Part shown: piece by piece, positions 24,986 through 36,530 of the stretch | How the letters are laid out: each line of letters opens with the position of its first letter | Numbering within the stretch: the stretch's first letter is position 1 | NCBI GenBank assembly: GCA_038380795.1 | Contig: CM076261.1 | Span: 13,751,226 to 13,815,225, forward strand | From: Pyrocephalus nanus | Lineage: Eukaryota > Chordata > Aves > Passeriformes > Tyrannidae | DNA length: 64,000 bases | Direction: 5' to 3' | The notes under the pieces: generated by a model | The model's database searches: none | Seen by the model: the letters and a program-made list of their open reading frames with translations, nothing else | What the model was told of the DNA's origin: nothing | Translations under genes and position numbers: made by a program

Positions 24986-26195
24986 ATCACATTTCTCACT
25001 TGCTTGGTTATTACATCAATTTGTTACATCCTTTCAAAATCCTGACTAACAGTTTGGGTGCATGAGTAAATTCTGTTTCACAAAGTATTACTTTTGTTTT
25101 CACATTTTCTCTGCTAACGGTATAGTGATCAACAGAAAGAAGAGCATTTTTTTGTATTTTCATTTCCACTGAAGATGACTAAAAACTAATTATCTGCCAT
25201 TTTGTGTAACTGTGGTTCTATGTGTTGAAAATGTGCATGACAACATGAAAAATGGTTTTGATAAAAGCATAATATTTTTGAAGTATAGAGGATGATTGAA
25301 AGTGAGGATTGAAAAAAAAAGATATTTAAAACAGCCATGCAATCTTATTTGAATATTTGACTAGAAGGTTTTCTAACTTAGTCTGGGCTTCACCTTATCT
25401 CAGAAGTAGTTCACAAGCATTTTGTTTTGAGTGGCTGACCTAGACTCATTAGTTATGAATAAAATTCAAAAGGTTCTGAAGTTGCATGCTTCTGTAAGTT
25501 AACTAAATCACTTGAGACAGGGACATGCAGGTAGTATTCTCCTGAGTAAAGAGTATTTTTTAAGCCTGTCAGAATGCCTGTTTCCTGCCAAAATAGCAGA
25601 CAGATTATTGTCTTTTTTTTTTTTTTTCACAGAACAAAGAGGATACGCTGAATGCAATGAAGTGCTGAAAGAGTGTTATTTAAAAGATGAAAACAGAAAA
25701 AGGGTGTCAGGTGTTAGCATTTTATTTTAAAGAAATATTTTCATGGGGCGGTAGGATTTTGGAGACAAAAAGACTCAGAAAACAGAAAAGCACATTCTAT
25801 AATTTTCACTTTGCTCATCCCATGCTTGGAAAATAGTCCATTAAATTTCTAGAATCAGATATTATAGTGTGTGTACATAAAACTTTTGTGGATTTTTAAG
25901 AATGGCAGAGAGGTCATGTAAAACTTTAATACAGATAACCTTTACAATTGTGGATCCAGTCAAATTTTTGTGGTTCATGATAAGGTATCTATCAAAAATA
26001 TGGAGAAAGGAGACTAAAGTCATATTCAGAACTGGCTTCAACCAGTGCTTCCCAAGAGCTGGTCCAGAAGTGTTATAAAAAGTCCACAAAATGATTCTAT
26101 GAAAAGTTCAGAACAAAGCCTGTGCATGTGTACAACTAACTAAGTAATCAACTACATCTGAACAGAATCGAGCAAGTAAAAAAAAAAAAGAAAGA
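24986..26195. other. 1.2-kb segment interrupting a CR1, poly(A) at its end
   Basis: These 1210 bp separate two collinear halves of one CR1 copy. The segment has a pyrimidine tract at 25610-25628 and ends with 12 A followed by GAAAG at 26178-26194. ATTT occurs at both edges (24991-24994 and 26195-26198), which could be a short target duplication, but four bases prove little. I see no gene, LTR or CR1 sequence inside. It may be a retrotransposed transcript, an unknown element, or older host sequence if the two CR1 halves are in fact unrelated. Confidence 0.4.
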
Positions 26196-26697
26196 TTTGG
26201 GTGCCACAGTATAAGAACATAAAGCTATTATGGAGTGTCCAAAGGAGAGCTAAGAAGATGGGGAAGAGCCTTGAGGGGAAGCCATATGAGTTCAACTGGT
26301 ATCTGAGGTCAGCTGGTCTGCTCAGCCTGGTTAAAAGGAGACTGAGGAAGACCTAATTGAAATCTACAACTTCTTCATGAGGGAAAGAGGAGGGGTAGAC
26401 ACTGATCTCTTTTCTGTGGTGACAGTGGCAGGACCCGAGGGAATGGTCTGAAGTTGTGCCAGGGGAGGTTTAGGTTGGATGTTAGAAAGAGGTTCTTCAC
26501 CTAGAGGGTGGTTGGGCACTGGAACAGGCTCCCCATGGAAATGGTCACAGCACCAAGTCTGACAGAATTCAAGAAACTTTGGGACAGCACTCTTGGGCAC
26601 ACTGTGTGATTCTTGGGGATGTCCTGTGCAGAACCAAGAGCTGAACTTTGATGATCCTTGTGGTTTCCTTCCAACCCAAGATATTCTGTGATTCTAA
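26196..26697 (+). mobile_element. CR1 LINE, 3' part of a split copy
   Basis: It continues the 24177-24985 copy. The CR1 3' blocks run in order: 'GAGTGTCCAAAGGAGAGCTA' (26233-26252), 'AGGGGAGGTTTAGGTTGGAT' (26461-26480), 'GTTCTTCACC' (26492), 'GGCACTGGAACAGGCTCCCC' (26515-26534) and a 'TTCCTTCCAACC' block (26667). It closes at a single remnant of the octamer tail, ATTCTGTGATTCTA (26684-26697). Plus-strand orientation agrees with the other half. Confidence 0.85.
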
Positions 26698-28147
26698 ATT
26701 TTCAAGTGGCTGTGTATTTACAATGCAGCTGCCCATTGAAAGTCCTGATTTAGAAAGTTACCTGAGTATATAAAGATAAAAATAGGTTGCCATAAAATAA
26801 ACGTTATTTCATTCTTTTCATAAAAGTATACTGCTCTCTCTTTCTCTCTTTTCCTTTTATCTTTATCACATGTGCAAGAGTTATCCCAATAGACAGAAAA
26901 CCACAAAATTTTGGATTTGGGATAATACCCCAGCTCTGGAACCCAAAAATATGATGCTATTTGGTGCTGCACATATTTGGGATGTCAATAGAATGTGGTA
27001 GCAGAGCTCTAGGACTGCCAACTTGCTAGCAAATATTGGCAAACAGTTAAAGCTGCTCCACTCAAATGATATAATAAATATTTTACTTTGGCATGCTGAT
27101 GTTTTGATTTTTTGCCATTTTATCTATGCACTGGTACTATAAAACTGCATAGAGTATTTAAATTTTTAAACATACTATGCTAATCTTCCAAAACAACTTA
27201 ATTAACTTGCATACTGTAAAGTAATACTTTCCTACAGTTCAAAATACTGCAATGAAATGGTCTTTCAGCACATGATGTAGTGTCCTGCAGAGTATCAGCA
27301 GTAGGAAATGTATCCTTAATGGCACATAGATTAAATTTATAGCATTACAAAATTTACTTTGGAAATTTAGTCTCTATGTCTATCTGTCAGCCTTTCAACA
27401 TGAACAATGTAATTTCTATAGATGATTGCTCTTTGTCTGAGTTTAGAAAGACAAGAGCTATTCAGATTTAAATTTCTAGAAGTATTTCAGTGAGGCTGCA
27501 TTTTTATGTAATTTAAGGACCACAGTATCTGTTGGTAAGTATCTATTCTGTATGCCATTATAAAATCTACTTTATCCTAACATTTTACCATACATTTAAT
27601 TGCCATTTCATTTAGGGTAATTTCTTACAGAAAAGGGCTATAAAATTTAACAGGCAATGATAACTCTCTTAGTTTCAGTTAACCAAGACATGAAATTTGA
27701 ATTTAATTCCTGCCATATAATTAATTGTCCTTGAAACTGAAGAAAGAAAGGCAAGACACAGGGAATAGGATTTTAAGATAGTATGACTTCATAGCATTGG
27801 CCATGGCAACTAATCTCCTCCATCCTCAATCTCACTAGGTACAAGAGCTGTAATTGAGCACTATTTCTCTCATATTGTATAAGGTTGAAAGGGGAAAGAA
27901 CAGATTATAGATTTTGTAAAGTACTAACCATTTCTCCCACTTTTGGCAGATGTTTTTTCTGGTTTGTCAGAATAATGCTTTTCTGTTACCTTAAAATAAC
28001 TTCTTTATATGCCTCATAATTGAACTTCAAAACTCCCTTCCAGGACATTTGAGGAAGTCAAGGTATTTCAGGAGACCAGCTTTGCTAGACAGGAATGTTA
28101 TGATTCAGTTACAACACAAGAAGCTTTCTATAGGTGGTAGAAGCAGG
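26698..28147. other. AT-rich stretch between CR1 pieces
   Basis: No gene, RNA or repeat family recognised; a pyrimidine-rich run lies at about 26832-26862. Confidence 0.55.
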
Positions 28148-28690
28148 GACAGGATATAAAAGAAGAATTTAAAAGCATTGCCCAGGTCATGCAATGATGA
28201 TGTCAGGAAAGCCAAAGCTTAGCTGGAATTGAGACTTGCAAGAGACACTGTGGGCAATAAGACCTTGTACCACTGCATTATTTCAGATGTCTGAGTAAGG
28301 AAAATGGAAGCCTATTGCACAGTTAGGGTGGTAATTTAGTGACTCTGAGCACAGACTAGACAGAGATACACAGCTTTTTCAGGCAAGATCTCACAGATAC
28401 CTGTGACTTACAGGCAGTGTTCCAGGAGGAGAATGATCAGATTTGGATGAGAACTGAATCAGGAATTACTGGAGAGATTTCAACCAGAGCAAGACCCCAA
28501 AGTATTTACAAGGTCTCACTCTATTACCTTTGAAAGCTTGTGGAGATTGGAGAGACCACTGACAACTAGAGAAAGGCAAATGCTGCACCCGTCCTCAAAA
28601 AGGGACAACAGAGCGATCCAGGAAAACAAGACACACACTAATCTCACTTTAGTTCTTGTGAAAATCTTGGAGTAAGTATCCTTCAGACAT
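28148..28690 (+). mobile_element. CR1 LINE fragment, middle of ORF2
   Basis: This covers an upstream part of the CR1 ORF2 region: 'GTCAGGAAAGCCAAAGCTTA' (28202-28221), 'GCTGGAATTGAG' (28222), 'AAATGCTGCACCCGTCCTCA' (28578-28597) with the following 'AAAAAGGGACA', and a close at 'AAAATCTTGGAGTAAGTATC' (28661-28680). It overlaps the start of the region seen in the 24177 copy but is a separate insertion. It is truncated at both ends, decayed and non-coding. Confidence 0.7.
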
Positions 28691-31600
28691 CATTCTTGCC
28701 CTTCAGTGTGCAATAAAACATCTTAGAAGGGCTGTTTTTAAAAAGGAATCGTAATAGCACCAAAAGTTTATTTTGTTCCCACATAAACAACTGATGGCTT
28801 TCCCATAGCTGTCATTGGCACACTGAGGAGGAGACCCGAAATAAAATTACTTAATCATTTTATTTATAAACCTCAAAGATACTTGTGCTTTTTGGTTCCA
28901 CGAGCATCTTACTAGTCACCTGCTTCATTAAAGAGCAGCAGATGAGTTCAGCTTGTGGGAGGTTCTTTTCTCCTAAAATAATCACTGAAACTTTTCAAGG
29001 AAATTTTTTAACTCAAATCTAATTCAAAAACTTTATAACTATGCAAATTAATAAAATGATGGATTTCTCTATTTTCTTAAAATGAATAAATAAATAATTT
29101 TGTTCTCCTTCCAATTTATGCTGAATTTACTGCATAACAAATGGGAAACTCTGACAGTTTGATTTAGTCTGTTGGGTTTTTCCCAACTGAAGTTTTTTTG
29201 CTTGCATGTGTGTTTTTATCCACTGTGTAAAAAATTAGATTTCAACTGCAGTTTTATTTTTTTATAATAAGATTTGATTCTGTCTATGCTGTAATTTTTG
29301 GTAAAACTTTGAATATTTTTTTTAAATACATCTCACAATTTAATACTCCCTAACTTTTTTTTTTTTCATGAACTACAACATTCTTACTCATCAGATTAAA
29401 AAAAAAAAAATCAACGTCTTTTTCTAAGTAGTTGTAAAAAAATAAACCAAGAAATTCTTACTTCAAAAAAAAAGGCTGAAAATATATGAAAAATACAAGT
29501 ATCAAAGGCTTTTCTATTCTATTTGTTCTATGCCCTCAAAGATTTTAGTCCGTTCATTGGTTTTACATTTGGTCAATGCATCAAAACTAAACACCATTAA
29601 TGCACTATGACAGTTAATTCCAGACCACTTTTTTTACCAAAGTTACTGACTTCTGCCCTGCTGTTCAAACACATGAGAAAATGTATCAGTGGATAAAAGA
29701 ATAGAGAAGGTTTTGTGAAGACACTGCTATAGCTGTCACACTTGCAGCTCAGAAATGACACTACGTTTCTTACTCTCCTTGTATTCCTGCTTGCTTCATT
29801 AATGACAGTGAACAGTTGTCACATTCTCTGTAAAACAGCTTTCACATGGACAGAACAATAGAGCTTTAACAACCGATAAATAACTTCGGAGATTAAACCA
29901 AGCTGCAAGTAGCATAAACCCATTAAACAAGTCCATAGCATGAATATAATAAGATTTTGCATAACAGTTATAGTTCATGGAATGACAGTCATGAGAATAA
30001 TTTTAAAACCATGAGAGTTGATATAATAGGGTTTTTTGGATGGAGGGAAAATCATTTGGTGTTTTATAAGGCAGTAACAGCATTTTAACACCAATTTACA
30101 CGTACTTGATGTGTCCTGCATGTTTTCCAAATTAATTGAATTTATAATGTCAGATTATAGCTATGAATTTAATTTATGACTTTCACAAGAAAAGACACAG
30201 AGCTAAGAAATTAGGCACATGAGAAACTGGACAGTTTTATCCTATGTCAAATTTTTAATATTGGTCTGAGTCCCTAAGAATTAAGATATCTGTAATTAAT
30301 AAGCAACAAAACTAAATAAGAAGATAGGTACCAGCTGCCTTCTGATCAGAGAGAAAAAAACTCTTGCACTAAGAGAGCTGAGGTAAGCAACTTACTCTTC
30401 AGATTTGAGAGCATGACAAACAAAAGCTCTCTAAACATGAGAACTCACTGCTATTAACCTGGCTGGCCTGGAACAAAGAGCAATTCAAGTAAGCCACCTT
30501 TAAAAAATGTCAAACTGTTCCAATCAGGGGAGGCAAATCAATTGCAATGATAATACAGAGATCATGTTTTGAATGATGTCATCTTATTTCATTGCATGCC
30601 TGTAATGGTATTGGAAAAGAAAATGAGTGAAGACTGAGTAGATCTGAGAAGCGTGGAGTAAATCTCTAAAGAACACATCTAAATTGTCATCGTCCTGTGG
30701 GCATCAAAAAAGGTTACAAATGAGTGAAAACTCATGCAAAACGGAAATGTCTGACATTTTTCTGACATATAAGCTTTTCATTAGCTGATAGCATGGGCAT
30801 TTGGTGAAGCTTAAAAAGCAGGTGAAGAATAACTCTTAAAATTAGTAGAATTTCAGTGTTCTTATCTAATTGTGTCTTTGTTATTGTCAGCCAGAATTAT
30901 GTTTAAGACCAGTAGACTGAAGGAAATTTTACTTTTTCATTCCCCGCTCAGCTCCCCTGTGCTGCCCTCAAATGATACAGAGCACCTTTCAGACTGTGCA
31001 TATGACTCCAGAGAATATATTTTTCCTCTTAAGAGAGTCAATCTTCCCATCTCATTTGGGTTTAGGAAAAAAAATTGGTTTTCTCTGAAAGAAATATTTT
31101 CATTTAATTTCTTGTGGAAACTGGAGACTCTGTGTGAAATGACTGCTTTACACAAGGATGTATTTCTGAAGAAACAGAGTATCTGCTATGGGATCCCTCT
31201 GTGATATCAGACAACTCATGTAAAAAGTTTTGACAGATGGCTGCTATTTAATTTGAGATTCCTGTGGAACAGCTTGCAGAAATGCATTGTACTTTATCTT
31301 TGATGCTGGTCACTAAAATCTCTGCTCTGAAAATACTGAATAATGTTACTATGGATCTTTTGTGTTCAAAATCATTAGAAACTTTTAACAATTTGAGCTT
31401 TAAACTTGCTTTGATATAATTCCTCTACTATGGAAAATGGGGATAGTAATTCTTCATCTTACATGGGTGTCCTGAAGATGGGTTTTGGAAAGCAATAAGA
31501 ACAGTGATGTTGAAGCACCTGAGAAAGAATCATTATGAAAGAAACCAAAACAAACACTACAAAAAACCAAACTCACAAATTTTTTGTATTTTGTGGTGGT

Positions 31601-32391
31601 TTGTATGAAGCAAAGTTGTATATGGAAAAGACACAAAGAAAATAAAGATAAATACTGAAAAATAGTTTTTCTGTGAAAGATATTTTGAAATATAATATGG
31701 AATCAGATCATTAAAATGGATCATTGTTGTGAAAATAGAAGCAAACAAATCCACGGAATGATGTTGAATTTTCTGTTACTTTTCGGTTCTGGTTGTCAGC
31801 ATTCTAACAATTTGCGCTTTTTTTTAATCTGCACCAAAATAATGCAAAAAAAAAATTTGAGGCTATTGTTTTAGTGGGTGGGTTACTATTTCAAGCAATT
31901 CCTAACAGGTGTTGCCATTGTTCAATGTCTTTACATGAGATTTCAAGCAAAAATATAGTTCATTTACAAAGTAAAAATATACAGATAAGCTTTAAATCAA
32001 GCCACCTACTGCAAGGAGCTTCCTTTGACATGCTTGGTTATTTAGGTATCCAAAGGACAGTTTAATGCTCATTCTGGAATAATTCATTCAGTTAGACATA
32101 AACTTAATAACTAGTGAGTTAAAACTGTTGTACAGACTGTTAATAGTCATTTGAGACAGAAGAATAAAGCAATGAAGCAAATCAAACTGATAATCTGTGA
32201 CAAGTCAAGTTCCTTAAAATGACAAAAAAAAAGACAAAATGGTTTGGACAAGGCATTTGAAATATCAAATCTGCCATCAATATTCCTAAATGTGCCATGT
32301 GCAGTCACTACAAAAAGGCATAAGTAGTCTCTACAAACAGATTCTAAATCTAACAGATTAGTTACTCCCAAGTACAAGCCTGAACGGTTTG
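28691..32391. other. long AT-rich stretch, no gene seen
   Basis: No recognised repeat apart from T- and A-runs near 29357-29368 and 29398-29410. A 110-codon plus-strand frame at 30872-31204 has no visible domain or splice context, and I treat it as chance. Confidence 0.55.
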
Positions 32392-32532
32392 TCACAGAAC
32401 AACAGAATGGTTGATGTTGGAAGGGACTTTTGGAAATCATTTGGTCCAACAACTCTGCTCAAGCAGGACTATCTATAACCAGCTGCCCACATCATTTCCA
32501 GATTACTTTTAAATATCTTCTGCATTATTAAA
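32392..32532 (-). mobile_element. CR1 LINE 3' end, minus strand
   Basis: On the plus strand this reads as the reverse complement of a CR1 terminus: 'CACAGAACAACAGAATGGTT' (32394-32413), 'GTTGGAAGGGACTTTTGGAA' (32417-32436), 'CATTTGGTCCAACAACTCTG' (32439-32458) and 'CTCAAGCAGG' (32458). The rest of the element is lost, as usual for CR1. Confidence 0.85.
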
Positions 32533-34939
32533 CAAAGTGAGCAATTTTTACACAACAATTTCCTTTAATTTCTTTACTTCCCTTTCTCTATTACCACAAA
32601 ATCTGAGAAATTCTGTGTAAGTCAAACTTTCCAAGAAACACTGCTTTGAATAAACACTCTTGTCCCTTCCTCTTCAGAAACAGAAAGGTGGAGTGTGTCT
32701 AGGAGACTGCTGTTATTTGGGGGTTTTTTGTTTGTTTGTCATACTGCCTTGGTTTTGGTGAGTTTTGTCTACTTCTAACAAACACAATGCCCTTGTCAGC
32801 TTCTTCTACTTAAAATAAGAAAGAGAGTACAGTGGTTAGTCTTAACAGTGTAACCGATCATAGCAAAATAGATAATATTAAGATTTAGCTTTAATGGAAT
32901 GTCACTTTGAGAATTATGTTCAATTTTTTCTTAACATGAAGCATATTTCTGTGGCTTCTCTTCTAAGAAGCATCACTGTTTGCAGTACTTCTTATGCTAT
33001 GGAACAAACAAGTTTTCTGTGAATTGCAAAAAAGTAAATGGCATTTTGGCAAATAGTATTTTAGTATCTATTGTTTATTTTTTTGTTTTCTGAAGTTTCC
33101 ATTCTAACTTTATTCACCTCTACCCATGGAAAAAATATGGTGTCTTTCAGAAAATGATGGCTTCCCTATCTTCTTGTGATATTCTGACTTGTACTGAAAT
33201 ATGTCTTTTTTTCCCTCCTCTCAAGGATATCACAGTTCCTTATGGATCAATCTACATCTCTGAAACAATTAAAAAAATATTAAAAGTAATTAAAGAAGAA
33301 AGTAAAAAAACCTGTATTAACAAAACTGAAATACAAATACTGGAGAAGGAAGATAAAGAAAAAAGACAATGAAAAATTTATGAGAGCAGCATAAGTCATA
33401 CAGAAAGTCAGAATGAAGATTTATTAAGAAGAAGAGAAATTTGAAATAAGGCAGCTGGAAAAGGTCATAGGAGCTATAGGTGATTTAAACACCCTTAACA
33501 TTTTTAATGGAGTGCAGGCACACTAAGATGGTGGACCTGCAACCTGAGAGAAACAACTACTATTTTAATTTGATCCTTCTGGGTAATTATTCAAAAGTTA
33601 TTAGTTGTCATCCTGGAGGAGTCTGTAAGCCTGCCTAATAAAATGTAAAGGAAACATAAACCACATGCTTTAGAGTGACTCTTTTGAACTTGGAAACATT
33701 TTCCTTGTTACATCCTTTTTCACTTCACTGTCTTGCTTCTTTGACAGAATATTTAGTATGAGAAAGTTTAGGAAACAAGAAAGGAGGATTTGGGTTATTG
33801 TTTTATTAGTGATCAAAATTAAAGAATGAATCATTGTTATATACCAGATCAAAAAGTTTATGGTAGAACATATCCCACAACAGTATTTTAAGAATAATGC
33901 AGTTTGCTAAATCATAATATAAAAACAATTATAAAAATAATATGGGTTGCGGAATTAATTCTGAAAGTCTTAAAACTTATGGTGATGTAGACCTTCAACA
34001 GGGCTGACTCAGCACGGAATGTTCCCTGGTCCATAGGACTTTCCATAAGAGCTGCTTATTTCCTATAAACAGACTTACAGCTTTGGCTTAACATAGCATA
34101 CATACTCCGAAGTGACAGCTTAGGATTTGTGCCATGAGCTTTCATGAATCTGAAGACAATGCTTATCCAGTTAGTTTGGAAGTGGCTTTCATAAAGCTAC
34201 ACACTGTGCTTGATGATGTCTTGGCTGACTTTCTCCTTCAGTTTATGTCTTCCATGCAATAATCCTCTGGTTGCTCTTCTGGTTTTGTTTACTTTATTTT
34301 TTGGCAAAGCTGGGTACCAAGCATCAGTTTAACTAGGTTCTCGACTTTTTACTTTCAAACAACCTGTCTCTTATAACTATATATTTTTTATAGATCTTAG
34401 ATTACAGAATCTCTTGAAAGTCATATGGACTTACATATGCCTACTTCTGGACAGAAACCAGAAACAAATATATGTTGCTCTGTTTTAGATTAAAGCTACA
34501 GAGTGTTTGACAGTTGATTGCAGGGAAATTGCTTCTATATAACTTAGTGGACCTTTAAGATTATGAGAGAACTGTACAGAAACTGCATGTGTAGACTCAC
34601 TTTTTAGTACAGACTATATTTTCTTTGATGAAGAATGAATACCAGTGTACTGAAATTGAACAACTAAAACTAGGGAAATTCATTCAAAAGAGAAGCAAAG
34701 TTAAAATTCCTAGTGTTTGGATTAATATTCTTTAAAAGAAAGTTTTATTTAGTCAGAACACTTAAAAAAGAAACTCCTCCCCTTTTTATATTTTTTTTCA
34801 TATTTTCAACTGATCAGTGACCAACCTCTTAGGAGCTTAAATGCTTTAGTTGGATACCTTAGATATCAATATAGGTATAGAAAAGGACCCAGGTCAATGA
34901 ATGTGAAGAAGTCCAGACAAAAGAATACAACAATATAGG
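32533..34939. other. AT-rich stretch, no gene seen
   Basis: No repeat family or gene recognised. A lysine-rich 72-codon frame (33154-33372) reflects local A-richness. Confidence 0.55.
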
Positions 34940-35096
34940 CAGAAGTAAACAAAAAAACAAACAAACAAACAAAAAACCCCAACCAAACAAGAAAAACTCC
35001 CAACTAAACAAAAAATCAAAACCAAAAACCCCAAACCAAACCATATATGCAAAAAAACCCCCAAACCAAATCAAAAAACAAAGCAAAAAAGTCCTC
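34940..35096. repeat. A/C-rich low-complexity tract
   Basis: About 155 bp nearly free of G and T on the plus strand, with a short (CAAA)n core at 34950-34975 and CCCCAAACC words after it. It is the longest of four similar tracts. The minus-strand frame over it is an artefact of composition. Confidence 0.85.
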
Positions 35097-35667
35097 AATT
35101 TTATACTATTTTACCTAATTTTCAAGATGTAACTAAAGATAGCAGTACTGGGGCCTTTCTTGTTTATAATTTAATAGCTAGGGTGCTTCTGCAGCCCTTC
35201 AGCAGCAGCATTGAAAGTATTCTATACAAACATTTGACTAAATTGACTGTACACTTAAATGATTTTTCAAAATTTAATTTTCATTTAAAAAAAATTGCAT
35301 GCAATTTCTCATCACTTGTGTGGGTAAATATCTATAGAATGCTACGATTCAATATCCAAAGTATTTTCTGTCCTACAGATGTAATTCCTCTGGAAATATT
35401 CCCATACTATGAATCTTTTGGAGTGTGTGTAGTTGAACCATATTACTATAGGTTTTTTGGCGTTTAAAGATGCATGTAAATACTACAACTGGGCAACATT
35501 TCCTCTGTTTTTTGTTTTGGTTTAGTTGGTTTTTTTTTTTAAATGGAGGATAAGTACTATAAAAACAATGTCTAATTTGTAAAGTGAAACTTTCTTGTCC
35601 CACATGTCCAAGAAAACTAGCCCAAAACCAATAATCAGGTTTTATAGTAATGTTTTTATGACATGGC
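35097..35667. other. AT-rich stretch before CR1
   Basis: Nothing recognisable apart from T-rich runs at 35495-35545. Confidence 0.55.
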
Positions 35668-36530
35668 AGGATGGGTTGATGTGAAGAGCGCAGCAGATGT
35701 TGTCTACCTGGACTTCAGCGAGGCTTTTGACACTGCCTTCCATAATATCCTCATAGGTAAGCTCAGGAATTGTGGGTTAGATGAATGCACAGTGTGGTGG
35801 ATCAAGAACTGGCTGAATGGCAGAGCTCAGAGGGTCAGGAACAGCAGAGTGGGATCCGATTAGATCCCTGTAGTCAGCAGAATTCCTCAGGAATCAGTAC
35901 TGGGTCCAGTCTTATTCAACTTTTTTATCAGTGACCTGGATGAAGGGATAGGATGTACCCTCAGCAAGTTTGCTCATGATATGGAACTGAGGTTAGTGGC
36001 TGATCCACCTGAAGGCTGTGCTGTCATTCAGTGAGACCTTGATGGGCTGGAGAATTGAGCGAAGAGAAACCTAACGAGGTTTAACAAGTGTAGGGTCCTG
36101 CACCTGGGGATAAATAAACCCAGGTACCAGTACAGGTTGGGATCTGACCGACTAGAGAGAAGCTCTGCTGAAAAGGACCTGGGACTCTTGGTGAATGACA
36201 ACTTGACCATGAGCCAGCAGTGTGCCTTTGTGGCAAGGAGGGCCAGTGCTATCCTGGGATGCATACGGAATAGTGTGGCCAGAAGGTCAAGGGAAGTTGT
36301 TCTCCCCCTCTACTTGGCCCTAGTGAGGGCACATCTGGAATTCTGTGTCCAGTTCTGGGCTCCTCAGTACAATAAAGATTAGGAGCTGCCAGAGAAGGTC
36401 CAGCAGAGGACAGCGAATATGATCAAGGGCCTGGAGCATCTTTCTTATGAGGAGAAAGTGCTGGAGGTCAGCCTGTTTAGTCTACTGAAGATTGAGTGCA
36501 TCTTATTAATGCATATAAATATCTCAAAGG
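35668..36530 (+). mobile_element. CR1 LINE reverse-transcriptase fragment, 3' truncated
   Basis: The frame at 35663-35863 reads VVYLDFSEAFDTAFHNIL, the RT fingers/palm motif of CR1-type non-LTR elements, and runs on to WWIKNWLNGRAQRV. A stop follows at 35861. Later blocks in a second frame include SSAEKDLGLLVNDNLTMSQQ (36137-36382). The catalytic F-A-D-D of the family reads F-A-H-D at about 35969-35980, so this copy could not have an active polymerase. The piece ends near 36530 within the 'TATAAATATCTCAAAGG' block, without the 3' end that newly inserted CR1 copies keep. A later deletion probably removed it. Confidence 0.9.

Noticed and set aside
30872..31204. 110-codon plus-strand frame
   Set aside because: No domain, no codon bias or splice context; frames of this size are expected by chance in 64 kb.
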